Source: Bacteroidales bacterium
GTDB lineage: Bacteria; Bacteroidota; Bacteroidia; Bacteroidales; FEN-979
DNA length: 47,740 nt
Direction of reading: 5' to 3'
Assembly (NCBI GenBank): GCA_014860625.1
Contig: JACZJJ010000054.1
Span: 1 to 47,740, forward strand
Shown here: positions 9,524 through 17,587 of the stretch, piece by piece
Layout of the letters: each line of letters opens with the position of its first letter
How positions within the stretch are numbered: position 1 is the first letter of the stretch
Notes under the pieces: model-generated
What the model was told of the DNA's origin: nothing
The model's input: only the letters and a program-made list of their open reading frames with translations
The model's database searches: none
Translations under genes and position numbers: made by a program

Positions 9524-12037
9524 TTAGTAGTCATACACTTTGCATTGCGGATTTTCGCCTTTGAATTTGTCGATCCGCCTGGATGAGATTCTTGTATTGA
9601 ATATTTTAACTGATTTCAGGTTTTTCATGTTGTTCAGCACGTCAATGTTGCTGATCTTGGTATTGTAAATCTCGAACACCTCCAGTTTTCTCAGATTTGC
9701 CAGATCCTTGAGGTTCTTGATGGGTGTTCCGGAGAGTTTCAGAATTTCAAGGTTCACCAGGCTGGAAATCGGTTTCAGGTCTTCGACCTGCGTATTTTCT
9801 GCATCAATCTCAACGAGGCCGGTAAGACCCGATAACGGAGAGAGGTCGCTGATCGCATTTTTGGAAAATCCAAGTCGTTTCAGCCATTTCATCCGGCTGA
9901 TTGGCTCAAGCGTGGTTACCCGTGTGTCTGAAAAACGCAATTCTTCCAGGCGGGAGAGAAATACCACGGGCAGGAGAGAAGCAATAGACTGGTCGTCTTT
10001 AATCACCAATGTTTTCAGGTTAGCGATCTGCTGGAGTTGATATTTATCAGGCTCTTTCCGGAACCCAACCTCTTCCCGAAACTCCGCTTTCCAAACGTCA
10101 GGCAGTAATTTCCACCAGTTCGTGTTTTCGTAGGTCTGACTGATCACCATGCATTCGGGGTTCTTCTCCATAAATTCATTGGCTTCCTCTTTGGTGACCC
10201 CCGAGTTATCCGCCAGGATCAGCTTCAGTCCGGTTAACCGGACCAGAGGAGAGATATCCGTGACCTTGGTGTTATCCAGGTCAATATATTTCAGATTCAC
10301 AAGCGCCGAAAGCGGTTTTACGGATGCAATTCCTGTGGATTTTGCACTGAGGTAACTGAGGTTAAGAAGATCTTCCAGCGGGTCAAGGGTAGTGATGGGA
10401 GTCAGGGAGCAATCCAGCCATCGCAGACGAGGCAGCTCTGTAACCGGAGCCAGGCTTGTAATGGTTGAACGGCCATTGATATTCAGGCTGTCGATAGTCA
10501 TCAGTTCGTGCAACTGCTCCGGGGTTGGAGGATTATCCAGCTTCCTGTAAATAAAGAATACCGACTGCCATTCGTCAGGCATCCTGCTCCACCATGTCTG
10601 CAGTTCTGTCGTTGCAAAACTGACAACAACCTGTGGGTGGCTGATCATAAACTGAACAGCCTTATCTTTCTTCACCAGGGTTTGATCGCAATAGATCTTG
10701 CGAAGGGCAGGAAGTGCAGCGAGGGGTTCCAGGTTGTTTACCTGGGTATTGTTGAAGGTAACGGACTCAAGGGCATCCAGGGATTTAAGTGCCTCAATGG
10801 ATGTGACAGGCGTGTTTGAAAAATCAAGGGTGGTAATTTGTTTCAGGCCGGCCAGAGGTGCCAGGTCCTTTACCCTGGTCTGGTTCATCCGGAGTACCTT
10901 CATGTTGGAAAGTTCGGCAAGCGGCTTCAGGTCAGAGATTCCGGTAGAACTGATATCAAGGATCGCCAGATTCGGAAAGCTGGCCACAACAGAGATGTCG
11001 GTAATGGCAGTGTTGCTTATGTTCAACTCCGTGATGTCATTGCAGTATTTCAGCGGCTCCAGTGTACTTACATTTGTTCCCGATATATTCAGGTTCTCCA
11101 GAGCATTAAGGTTTCTCAGGGGCATCAGGTCGGAAACAGGGGTGTTGGATAAATTGAGGGTGGTAAGATGCGACAGTTTGGTTAGTGGTTCCAGGTCTGT
11201 CACGTTCAAATTGCCTGCCAGGTCAAGGGTTTTACTGTCGGCAACCTTCAAAAACAATCCGTAAATCCGGGAGTCCCTAATTGGAATGGGGATACTGTCG
11301 ACGATGGCTACTGTGTCGTTGTAATTCTCTATCTGACTTAGCATCAAACCGGCATCAACCTTGATATCCTTACCAAAGATCTGGTGCCACTCCTGCGACA
11401 GCCCGTTCCACCAGTTTCTCAGATCTTCCTTTTCGTTCAGTTTGGTGGTATAAATACTTACAATCTTGATTTGCTTCTTGCTTTCATCGTAGTTGATCTC
11501 AATGTAGCGAACCATGTTGGTGTTGATCGAATCCCCGTCGATGTTGATCCCCTTGAGAGACCTGTTGGCAGTCGCCTTGAAATAGGTCTGCCCTGCATGG
11601 TTACTCATCACGTTCACATCCTGAACCTGATAGGTAAAGACTGCACGTTTAAAGAAGAAGTCTACATCCGTAAGATATGCCTGAACATCCTTGTACAGAG
11701 GTACCAGACGTTTGGTATCGAGGTCGTCTTCAATCTGCACTTCATTGTCCCAGAAGAATTTCTTATAACTTTCATTGATGATTGTCTCTTTCTCCTTAAC
11801 CGTATTTTGCGGGTCTCCCAGGAAATTCAGGGTACTCTCCAGGAATTTCACAATCTGGTTTGCCTGCTGGCGGTAAACTTCCATCTCTTCTTCCGGAATG
11901 GATGAAGCTTTGGGTTCATCGGTCTTGACAGCCGTTTTTCCGGTACTCTTTTTCTGTCCGTAAGCCGGATTTTGTGACAGGCCCAAACCGATTGCCACGA
12001 TCAGTCCAAGGGATAACAGGTAGATTTTCCTATTCAT
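9524..12037 (-). CDS. secreted leucine-rich-repeat protein with three WW-motif modules
   Basis: About 837 residues from the ATG at 12037, which lies in the overlap with the preceding gene's stop codon (8 bp). The signal peptide MNRKIYLLSLGLIVAIGLGL ends near NPAYGQ. A non-LRR domain (about 40-220) follows. Then come SDS22/internalin-like LRRs (unit about 22 residues, LxxLxxLxLSxTxVSDLxPLxxL) in three blocks. Each block is preceded by a similar segment: NWWNGLSQEWHQIF, TWWSRMPDEWQSVF and NWWKLLPDVWKAEF. The LRRs suggest protein-protein interaction in the periplasm or at the surface; no lipobox or T9SS domain is seen. The partner may be one of the three co-encoded envelope proteins upstream. 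The function is not known to me. Confidence 0.85.
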   Translation of the reverse strand: MNRKIYLLSLGLIVAIGLGLSQNPAYGQKKSTGKTAVKTDEPKASSIPEEEMEVYRQQANQIVKFLESTLNFLGDPQNTVKEKETIINESYKKFFWDNEVQIEDDLDTKRLVPLYKDVQAYLTDVDFFFKRAVFTYQVQDVNVMSNHAGQTYFKATANRSLKGINIDGDSINTNMVRYIEINYDESKKQIKIVSIYTTKLNEKEDLRNWWNGLSQEWHQIFGKDIKVDAGLMLSQIENYNDTVAIVDSIPIPIRDSRIYGLFLKVADSKTLDLAGNLNVTDLEPLTKLSHLTTLNLSNTPVSDLMPLRNLNALENLNISGTNVSTLEPLKYCNDITELNISNTAITDISVVASFPNLAILDISSTGISDLKPLAELSNMKVLRMNQTRVKDLAPLAGLKQITTLDFSNTPVTSIEALKSLDALESVTFNNTQVNNLEPLAALPALRKIYCDQTLVKKDKAVQFMISHPQVVVSFATTELQTWWSRMPDEWQSVFFIYRKLDNPPTPEQLHELMTIDSLNINGRSTITSLAPVTELPRLRWLDCSLTPITTLDPLEDLLNLSYLSAKSTGIASVKPLSALVNLKYIDLDNTKVTDISPLVRLTGLKLILADNSGVTKEEANEFMEKNPECMVISQTYENTNWWKLLPDVWKAEFREEVGFRKEPDKYQLQQIANLKTLVIKDDQSIASLLPVVFLSRLEELRFSDTRVTTLEPISRMKWLKRLGFSKNAISDLSPLSGLTGLVEIDAENTQVEDLKPISSLVNLEILKLSGTPIKNLKDLANLRKLEVFEIYNTKISNIDVLNNMKNLKSVKIFNTRISSRRIDKFKGENPQCKVYDY

Positions 12038-12857
12038 GGGTATAATTCCTGATGATTTCTTTTTTCTCCTGGTCATTCACGCGGACCAGATTAGATATAA
12101 GCCAGCCTGAGTTGTTTTGGGAGCGGTTGAAATAGGAGACTTCGAAGTACCAGTTTGGAATCTGGAAAAAGTGAAATTTCACGTTGTTCGATGAGACAAA
12201 CTTCAGATTTCCATCCTGATACTCCTTCAGGAAAAGGGCAAGTTGATCGGGGTAGTACTCTTTCTCGAGGTAATAGCCGATATTGGCAGGGTTGGCAAAC
12301 ATTTTACGTAAATTCATAAAGTCGAGCTCATGGCTCATCGGATGAAGAAAATTCTCCCCGCTGACGCTGTCGCCCACGTGGTTGAAATATTTCTCAAAGG
12401 CATTGCAATGAATATTTGAAAGCACCCATTTGTATCCTTGACGTTCTTTTTCAAGCCTGAAATAGAGGATCATATGAATCTGCTTCCCATCTAATTTGAA
12501 TTCGGAACTCACTTCGGCAAACCAGTTGTTTGCATGAAAATCAAGAAACAACGGATCTTTCTTGCTGTTGACATCCAGAATAAACACATCCCTTTTATCC
12601 TTAGTAATGAGTGGACTGGAAAGGTCAAACAGAATATTGAGATACTTGTTCCTCAATTTCTGGGAATGAAACTCCCCATCCGTCTTGTACAGGCGTTTTC
12701 CCGTTACATCTTCTTCCCCGTTAAACCGACGGTAAAATTGGTTGATCTGTTTGGTTTGAGCATACAGCATCGACTCGTCGCCCTGGAAGGTCCGAACCTG
12801 GCCTGACGAGACCAATGAGGTAATCAGCAAAATCAGCAGTATTGGGATTTTCTTCAT
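12030..12857 (-). CDS. secreted protein of unknown function (275 aa)
   Basis: The start is taken at ATG 12857, giving the signal peptide MKKIPILLILLITSLVSSGQ; a longer frame upstream to 12929 is only the translation of an intergenic hairpin. The mature protein is mixed alpha/beta with several aromatic-rich strands (HANNWFAEVSSEF, IPNWYFEVSYFNRS) and no recognised enzymatic motif. The ORF ends in TAG overlapping the LRR gene start by 8 bp, so the two are probably translated together. It belongs to a four-gene envelope cluster, 14336-9524. Confidence 0.75.
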   Translation of the reverse strand: MKKIPILLILLITSLVSSGQVRTFQGDESMLYAQTKQINQFYRRFNGEEDVTGKRLYKTDGEFHSQKLRNKYLNILFDLSSPLITKDKRDVFILDVNSKKDPLFLDFHANNWFAEVSSEFKLDGKQIHMILYFRLEKERQGYKWVLSNIHCNAFEKYFNHVGDSVSGENFLHPMSHELDFMNLRKMFANPANIGYYLEKEYYPDQLALFLKEYQDGNLKFVSSNNVKFHFFQIPNWYFEVSYFNRSQNNSGWLISNLVRVNDQEKKEIIRNYTHE

Positions 12858-12874
12858 CTGGATAAACTTAGGGA

Positions 12875-12930
12875 TATGAAAAATGCAGCATGCAGTAGGA
12901 GTTTTGTCTTCTGCATCCTGCATTTTCATA
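12875..12930. repeat. long imperfect hairpin inside the envelope operon
   Basis: The arms TATGAAAAATGCAGCATGCAG (12875-12895) and CTGCATCCTGCATTTTCATA (12911-12930) pair over about 20 bp with one bulge and one mismatch, around a 15-base loop. It fills most of the 83-bp spacer between two cluster genes. There is no U-tract, so this looks like a small palindromic repeat or an mRNA-processing hairpin rather than a terminator. Confidence 0.7.
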
Positions 12931-12940
12931 GGCAGATTAA

Positions 12941-13516
12941 TTACTTCGAAGTTTCTTTGACTCGGATATCTCCAAGCAGCACATCCCAGAAGCCTATCAT
13001 GCGGCCACCAATCTGTGTCTCTTTACGTTTGACATATACCGTGATGTCCTTTTTCGTGGTATCTTCATACACAAGTCCCTTTTCTTTGTCGTATCCCTGG
13101 AAGCGCTGGAAAACGGTGATTACCCCTACATACGTTCCATCGGGTTGACGTTCAAGGTCACTGACATACTGAATCTTATACCAATCTATCACAACCCGGT
13201 CATAATTCAGCTGCATCAGGCGATCAAAATATTCACGTACCTTATAGTAATGTACTTCCGGTTTGGAGAGGGATGAAACGCCCATTTCACTTCCCGGCAT
13301 GAAAAGTTCTATGGCCCGTTCAATCACCCGCTGAGCTTCCGACCATTGGGTGTCTTTATTTCCAATAATGCTGATGTATTTACTCAGATCACGGACCTTT
13401 TCAAGTGCTAAACTGTCAATTGCCTGTTTTCGTTGCGGCGAAAGGTCATCATTTCCCTGAGAAAACAGGGTGGCCGAAAACAAGATCAGGCCAACGAATA
13501 CCATTGTTCTTTTCAT
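12941..13516 (-). CDS. small secreted protein of unknown function (191 aa)
   Basis: Signal peptide MKRTMVFVGLILFSATLFSQ. The mature part (about 170 residues) starts with helices (LEKVRDLSKYISIIGNKDTQWSEAQRVIERAIELF) and continues with beta strands (YVGVITVFQRFQGYDKEKG, DITVYVKRKE). Its order of elements resembles the N-terminal domain of the LRR protein two genes downstream, suggesting a shared, possibly NTF2-like, domain. That is inference from reading, not alignment scores. It lies 4 bp after the lipoprotein gene. Confidence 0.75.
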   Translation of the reverse strand: MKRTMVFVGLILFSATLFSQGNDDLSPQRKQAIDSLALEKVRDLSKYISIIGNKDTQWSEAQRVIERAIELFMPGSEMGVSSLSKPEVHYYKVREYFDRLMQLNYDRVVIDWYKIQYVSDLERQPDGTYVGVITVFQRFQGYDKEKGLVYEDTTKKDITVYVKRKETQIGGRMIGFWDVLLGDIRVKETSK

Positions 13517-13520
13517 GGAT

Positions 13521-14336
13521 CTACTTTTTTATTAAGTCAAGTTCTTTGATTTTCCCTGCCGAATCCATCTGATAGGAGTCCACGTTGTTGCGGCTCTCTT
13601 TCTGGTCTTTCAGGAAATTCAGGTAGTTGTTGATTGTTGATGGTTTGTCGTAATCCACAATGGATCCTTCACGGCTAATGATGATCAATACCGGAACATC
13701 AGGAGCAGAGAAATAGTTGAGGGCTGAACTGATCAGGCTGTTTGCCATGCTGGTATTTCCCGCACGGGCTGCATCGGCAATAGACTGAAATGAGCTCTCC
13801 AGCTTCGTTTTCAGCGACATCTCGACAGCGTTGGAACTCCTCATGTCGGAGATCTTTTTCTCCAACCGTCCAAGTAATTCATTGATCTCTTCATCGCCAA
13901 GGTTCTCGGCCTTGATTTTATTCATCTCCGCTTCGAGCTGATCAGCAGACAGATTCTGTTTGTTGACCAACAAATCGTATAGTTTGTTTCGTGCTACAGC
14001 AACCTGTTGCTCGTGAGCTTTTACCTGGTCGGCATAGGCTCTCTTGCTGATTTGTTGTGCTTGCAAAATAAGTTGGTTCAGTTCATCGTCTCCGAAATTT
14101 TTATTGATGGCATCTGAGATCGCTCTGTCCTGCTCCTCAAGGGTCATCTTGGTCGTTCCATTGATGATTGCTCTCATCTGCTGTTTGTACATCTCGATCT
14201 GTGCTTTCTTCTCCTTGCGCGTTAGTTTACCAGTCGACTTGCAGGAGTCAAAACTCACCGCGACGAGAGCGACGAGTGTAATGACAACAAACTGCTGCCA
14301 TCCAAAAGATTTCAATCTGCTTACGATATTTGTCAT
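13521..14336 (-). CDS. putative lipoprotein with coiled-coil region
   Basis: 271 residues. A hydrophobic segment (VVITLVALVAVSF, about 17-29) followed by DSCKS makes Cys32 a likely lipidation site, though the lipobox is imperfect. Residues 35-180 are charged and heptad-like (KEKKAQIEMYKQQMRAI, AEMNKIKAENLGDEEINELLGRLEKKI), probably a coiled coil. A short C-terminal alpha/beta part (DVPVLIIISREGSIVDYDKPS) may be a small domain. It is 10 bp downstream of gcvT and heads the four-gene envelope cluster. No known family recognised. Confidence 0.75.
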   Translation of the reverse strand: MTNIVSRLKSFGWQQFVVITLVALVAVSFDSCKSTGKLTRKEKKAQIEMYKQQMRAIINGTTKMTLEEQDRAISDAINKNFGDDELNQLILQAQQISKRAYADQVKAHEQQVAVARNKLYDLLVNKQNLSADQLEAEMNKIKAENLGDEEINELLGRLEKKISDMRSSNAVEMSLKTKLESSFQSIADAARAGNTSMANSLISSALNYFSAPDVPVLIIISREGSIVDYDKPSTINNYLNFLKDQKESRNNVDSYQMDSAGKIKELDLIKK

Positions 14337-14346
14337 GATTCAGTTG

Positions 14347-15435
14347 TTATGATTTGTAAAACGGAAATTTCACCACTGTTGCTTTCAGGGCTTTATCCCT
14401 GATTTTTATAAATATTTCGCTTCCTTCCTTTGCGTGTGCCGGCGGGACATATCCCATACCAACAGCTTTTTTAACGGCGGGCCCCATGGTTCCGCTGGTT
14501 ACCATGCCGATGAACTGACCCTGATCATCCACAATTTCGTAATCGTGTCGTGGAATTCCTTTATCTATCATCTCAAAACCAACCAACTTTCGTGACACGC
14601 CATCCTTCTTCTGAACTAATAACGCATCCTTATTGATAAAATTTTTCTCGTCGGTGAATTTTGTAATCCATCCCAGGCCTGCTTCAAGTGGTGAAGTGGT
14701 ATCATTGATATCATTTCCGTACAGGCAGAAGCCCATCTCCAAACGCAGAGTATCCCGGGCAGCAAGTCCGATCGGTTTGATTCCGTAGTCAGCTCCGGCT
14801 TCCATCACGGCATGCCAGATATGGGGTCCGTCTTCATTGGCCATGTAAATTTCACAGCCGCCCGAACCGGTATAGCCTGTTGTAGAGAAGATGACATCTT
14901 TCACACCTGCAAATGTCAGTTTTTTGAATGTGTAATACTCCATGTCGAGGATAGGCGTATCGGTCAGTTTTTGCATCGCTTGCAGGGCTTTGGGACCCTG
15001 AATGGCAAGCTGTGAAATTTCGTCAGAGGCGTTGTATAATGTGGCGCCCATCTTATTCTGTTTGTTGCACCAAGCCCAGTCTTTGTCGATGTTGGCTGCA
15101 TTGACAACCAGCAGATAGGTTTCATCGTTGATTTTGTAGACTAGCAGGTCATCCACGATGCCGCCCTGTTCATTCGGGAAGCAGGAGTACTGAACCTTGC
15201 CGTCAACAAGTTTTGAGGCGTCGTTGGAGGTGACCCACTGTACAAATTCCAGCGCTTTTGGTCCCTTTACCCAGAACTCTCCCATGTGGGAAACATCGAA
15301 GACGCCAACGCCATTTCGCACAGTCTCGTGCTCAATGTTGATGCCTTCGTATTGAACCGGCATATAGAATCCGGCGAATGGAACCATTTTGGCACCCATT
15401 TCTTCATGAAATTTTGTAAAAGCGGTATGTTTCAT
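14347..15435 (-). CDS. gcvT: aminomethyltransferase (glycine cleavage system T protein)
   Basis: Transfers the methylene group from the aminomethyl-lipoyl H protein to tetrahydrofolate, releasing ammonia, in the cytoplasmic glycine cleavage complex. The 362-residue length is typical. Family landmarks include [32 protein letters not shown] (the conserved Asp region), [15 protein letters not shown] and [14 protein letters not shown]. The other subunits (gcvP, gcvH) are not in the window. It is the first gene of the long minus-strand run and diverges from the sugar dehydratase gene. I see no glycine riboswitch in its leader. Confidence 0.95.
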   Translation of the reverse strand: MKHTAFTKFHEEMGAKMVPFAGFYMPVQYEGINIEHETVRNGVGVFDVSHMGEFWVKGPKALEFVQWVTSNDASKLVDGKVQYSCFPNEQGGIVDDLLVYKINDETYLLVVNAANIDKDWAWCNKQNKMGATLYNASDEISQLAIQGPKALQAMQKLTDTPILDMEYYTFKKLTFAGVKDVIFSTTGYTGSGGCEIYMANEDGPHIWHAVMEAGADYGIKPIGLAARDTLRLEMGFCLYGNDINDTTSPLEAGLGWITKFTDEKNFINKDALLVQKKDGVSRKLVGFEMIDKGIPRHDYEIVDDQGQFIGMVTSGTMGPAVKKAVGMGYVPPAHAKEGSEIFIKIRDKALKATVVKFPFYKS

Positions 15436-15566
15436 CTGGTAATAATTTTGATTTCAGTGGTCAGATGGAATATCCATTATGAACATCTATGGTTTGTATT
15501 AACGGTGTTTGTATGGATAATTCATTGTGTTATGATTGGTCGGACAAGCAATTCAGGAAATCGGTG

Positions 15567-15574
15567 CAAAATTA
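15567..15574 (-). promoter_or_regulatory. possible -7 box for the gcvT run
   Basis: On the minus strand this reads TAATTTTG, a match to TAnnTTTG. No clear -33 TTG is visible at the right distance. A transcript from here would have a leader of about 125 nt before gcvT. Confidence 0.35.
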
Positions 15575-15630
15575 GAAAAAATTATCAGGCATTATGGCGA
15601 TGTTCATATTATATAATAACTTTGTTGGTC

Positions 15631-17502
15631 ATGATAAACCTGCGACAAAACACGCCCCGGTGGCTGATCTTCCTCATCGACATGACCATCGTTTTCACCT
15701 CGGTGATCCTCGCCTACCTGTTGCGTTTCAACTTTGACATTCCTCCGCAGGAACTCGATCCGTTGCCCTTGATCATGGTATACATCCTGGCTGTCCGAGC
15801 CATCTCCTTTCTGATCGCAAAATCCTACACCGGCATCGTGCGCCATACAAGCACAGCCGATGCACTTCGTGTGCTGTTCACCCTTCTCGCCGGAAGTATC
15901 TGGTTCGGAATCACAAACATCGGCACCTATTTTTACAACCACACCTTTTTCATCCCCTTCTCCATCATCATCATCGACCTTCTTGCCAGCACCTTTGGCA
16001 TGATCACTTTCAGGATGGTCGTGAAGATTGCTTTTCTTGAGTTCATGAACCCGGTAAGATCAAAAGTGAATGTCATCATTTACGGAGCCGGCGAGGGTGG
16101 TATTACTGCGAGAAGGGTTTTAGCCCGGGATGCCGGTACAAAATACAAAGTACTTGCGTTTGTGGATGACGACCCTGCGAAGGCGGGAAAAAAGCTGGAA
16201 GGGATAGACATCATCGGGCCGGAAAAGCTGGAAAACCTCCTGCAAACCAATACGATAGCCCATGTAATCCTCTCCATCCAACGGTTTGATCCCGAAAAGC
16301 GCGATTGGCTGGTTGACCTCTGTTTGAGTTACAACACGAAAGTCCTCACTGTCCCGCCAATGATCCGATGGATCAATGGTGAGCTGAGCTTCAAGCAAAT
16401 CCGTAAGATCCATATCGAAGAGCTGCTGGAGCGGGATGAGATCAGTCTTGACGACGAGATGATCTCGCGGGAGACCTCCGGGAAAGTGATCATGGTAACC
16501 GGAGCTTCAGGATCTATTGGAAGTGAGATCGTTCGGCAACTGGTCAGGTTCCGTCCGAAGAAGCTGATCCTGATCGACCAGGCTGAAACCCCTCTCCATT
16601 TTTTAGAACTGGAGTGGATGAACCATTTTTCAGATACAGATGTCGAATTCATCCTGGGCGATATTACCAATGAGATGAGGATGAATTCAGTGTTTGAAGC
16701 ATTCAGGCCTGAAGTGGTCTACCATGCAGCTGCCTACAAGCATGTCCCGATGATGGAGGCCAACCCGGTGGAAGCCGTTTTAACCAATGTTCTCGGGACA
16801 CGTACGATCGCCGACCTGGCTGTCGCTCACGGCACATCGAGATTCATCATGATATCGACCGATAAGGCTGTAAATCCCACTTCGGTCATGGGTGCCGCAA
16901 AACGGATGGCCGAAATTTATATCCAGTCGCTCGACAAGACGGGTAACACCCGGTTTATCACCACAAGGTTCGGCAACGTATTGGGATCCAACGGTTCGGT
17001 GATTCCGCTATTCCGGAGCCAGATTGAGAGCGGAGGCCCTGTCACGATCACACATCCTGAAATCACGCGGTTCTTCATGACGATCACCGAAGCCTGTCGT
17101 CTTGTTTTGGAAGCAGGAGCGATGGGCAAAGGCGGTGAAATATTCATTTTCGACATGGGGAAATCGGTCAGGATCCTGGATCTTGCCAAAAAGATGATCC
17201 AGCTTTCAGGCCTGACACTGGGAAAAGATATTCAGATCCGTTATGTAGGTCTTCGTCCTGGAGAAAAGCTTTACGAAGAACTGCTGAACAAAGAGGAGAA
17301 TACCCTGCCAACGCATCACGAACGGATTATGATCGCCAAAGTGAGAGAATATGACCTGGAGGAGGTCAAACGCCTCACCGCCGAACTGATCGCCCTGACA
17401 GCCAAGCACTCCAACATGGAGGTGGTCAGGAAACTGAAAGAGGTGATTCCCGAATACAAGAGCCAGAACTCAGTGTACGAAGAACTTGACATTAACCCCT
17501 AA
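15631..17502 (+). CDS. membrane nucleotide-sugar dehydratase (FlaA1/PglF/CapD-like)
   Basis: About 623 residues from ATG 15631. The frame stays open upstream into gcvT, but that part is antisense shadow. Four membrane helices lie at about 11-31, 45-61, 77-100 and 107-131. A first Rossmann-like domain (NVIIYGAGEGG) follows, then a short-chain dehydrogenase-type domain with GASGSIGSE near 290 and MISTDKAVNPTSVMGAAKR. Met stands where the usual catalytic Tyr of YxxxK would be, as in PglF-type 4,6-dehydratases. It probably acts on a UDP-HexNAc at the inner membrane to make a dideoxy sugar for surface glycans. The last codons (INP and stop) come from a dispersed repeat. A TAACTTTG box at 15617-15624 is very close to the start. 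Confidence 0.9.
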   Translation: MINLRQNTPRWLIFLIDMTIVFTSVILAYLLRFNFDIPPQELDPLPLIMVYILAVRAISFLIAKSYTGIVRHTSTADALRVLFTLLAGSIWFGITNIGTYFYNHTFFIPFSIIIIDLLASTFGMITFRMVVKIAFLEFMNPVRSKVNVIIYGAGEGGITARRVLARDAGTKYKVLAFVDDDPAKAGKKLEGIDIIGPEKLENLLQTNTIAHVILSIQRFDPEKRDWLVDLCLSYNTKVLTVPPMIRWINGELSFKQIRKIHIEELLERDEISLDDEMISRETSGKVIMVTGASGSIGSEIVRQLVRFRPKKLILIDQAETPLHFLELEWMNHFSDTDVEFILGDITNEMRMNSVFEAFRPEVVYHAAAYKHVPMMEANPVEAVLTNVLGTRTIADLAVAHGTSRFIMISTDKAVNPTSVMGAAKRMAEIYIQSLDKTGNTRFITTRFGNVLGSNGSVIPLFRSQIESGGPVTITHPEITRFFMTITEACRLVLEAGAMGKGGEIFIFDMGKSVRILDLAKKMIQLSGLTLGKDIQIRYVGLRPGEKLYEELLNKEENTLPTHHERIMIAKVREYDLEEVKRLTAELIALTAKHSNMEVVRKLKEVIPEYKSQNSVYEELDINP

Positions 17503-17520
17503 ATCCCCTAAAGGGGACTT
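17494..17520. repeat. AAGTCCCC-type dispersed repeat, copy B
   Basis: Inverted relative to copies A and C. It begins AACCCCTAAATCCCC and then forms the short hairpin CCCCTAAAGGGG. It supplies the TAA stop (17500-17502) of the dehydratase gene and lies between two convergent genes, where the hairpin could help end transcription. Confidence 0.8.
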
Positions 17521-17587
17521 CCTTAAGTGGGAAGTGCGATGTACAAAGTACGAACTGGAAGGTAGAAGCAGGAAGTTTGAAGCAACA

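Noticed and set aside
12858-12929. Extended start of the 275-aa secreted protein
   Set aside because: The added residues are encoded by the intergenic hairpin; ATG 12857 gives a clean signal peptide.
15436-15560. Glycine riboswitch before gcvT
   Set aside because: The leader is AT-rich and shows none of the conserved glycine aptamer segments.
15286-15630. Longer 5' end of the sugar dehydratase frame
   Set aside because: It runs antisense through gcvT and has no membrane or enzyme features; the ATG at 15631 starts directly before the first membrane helix.
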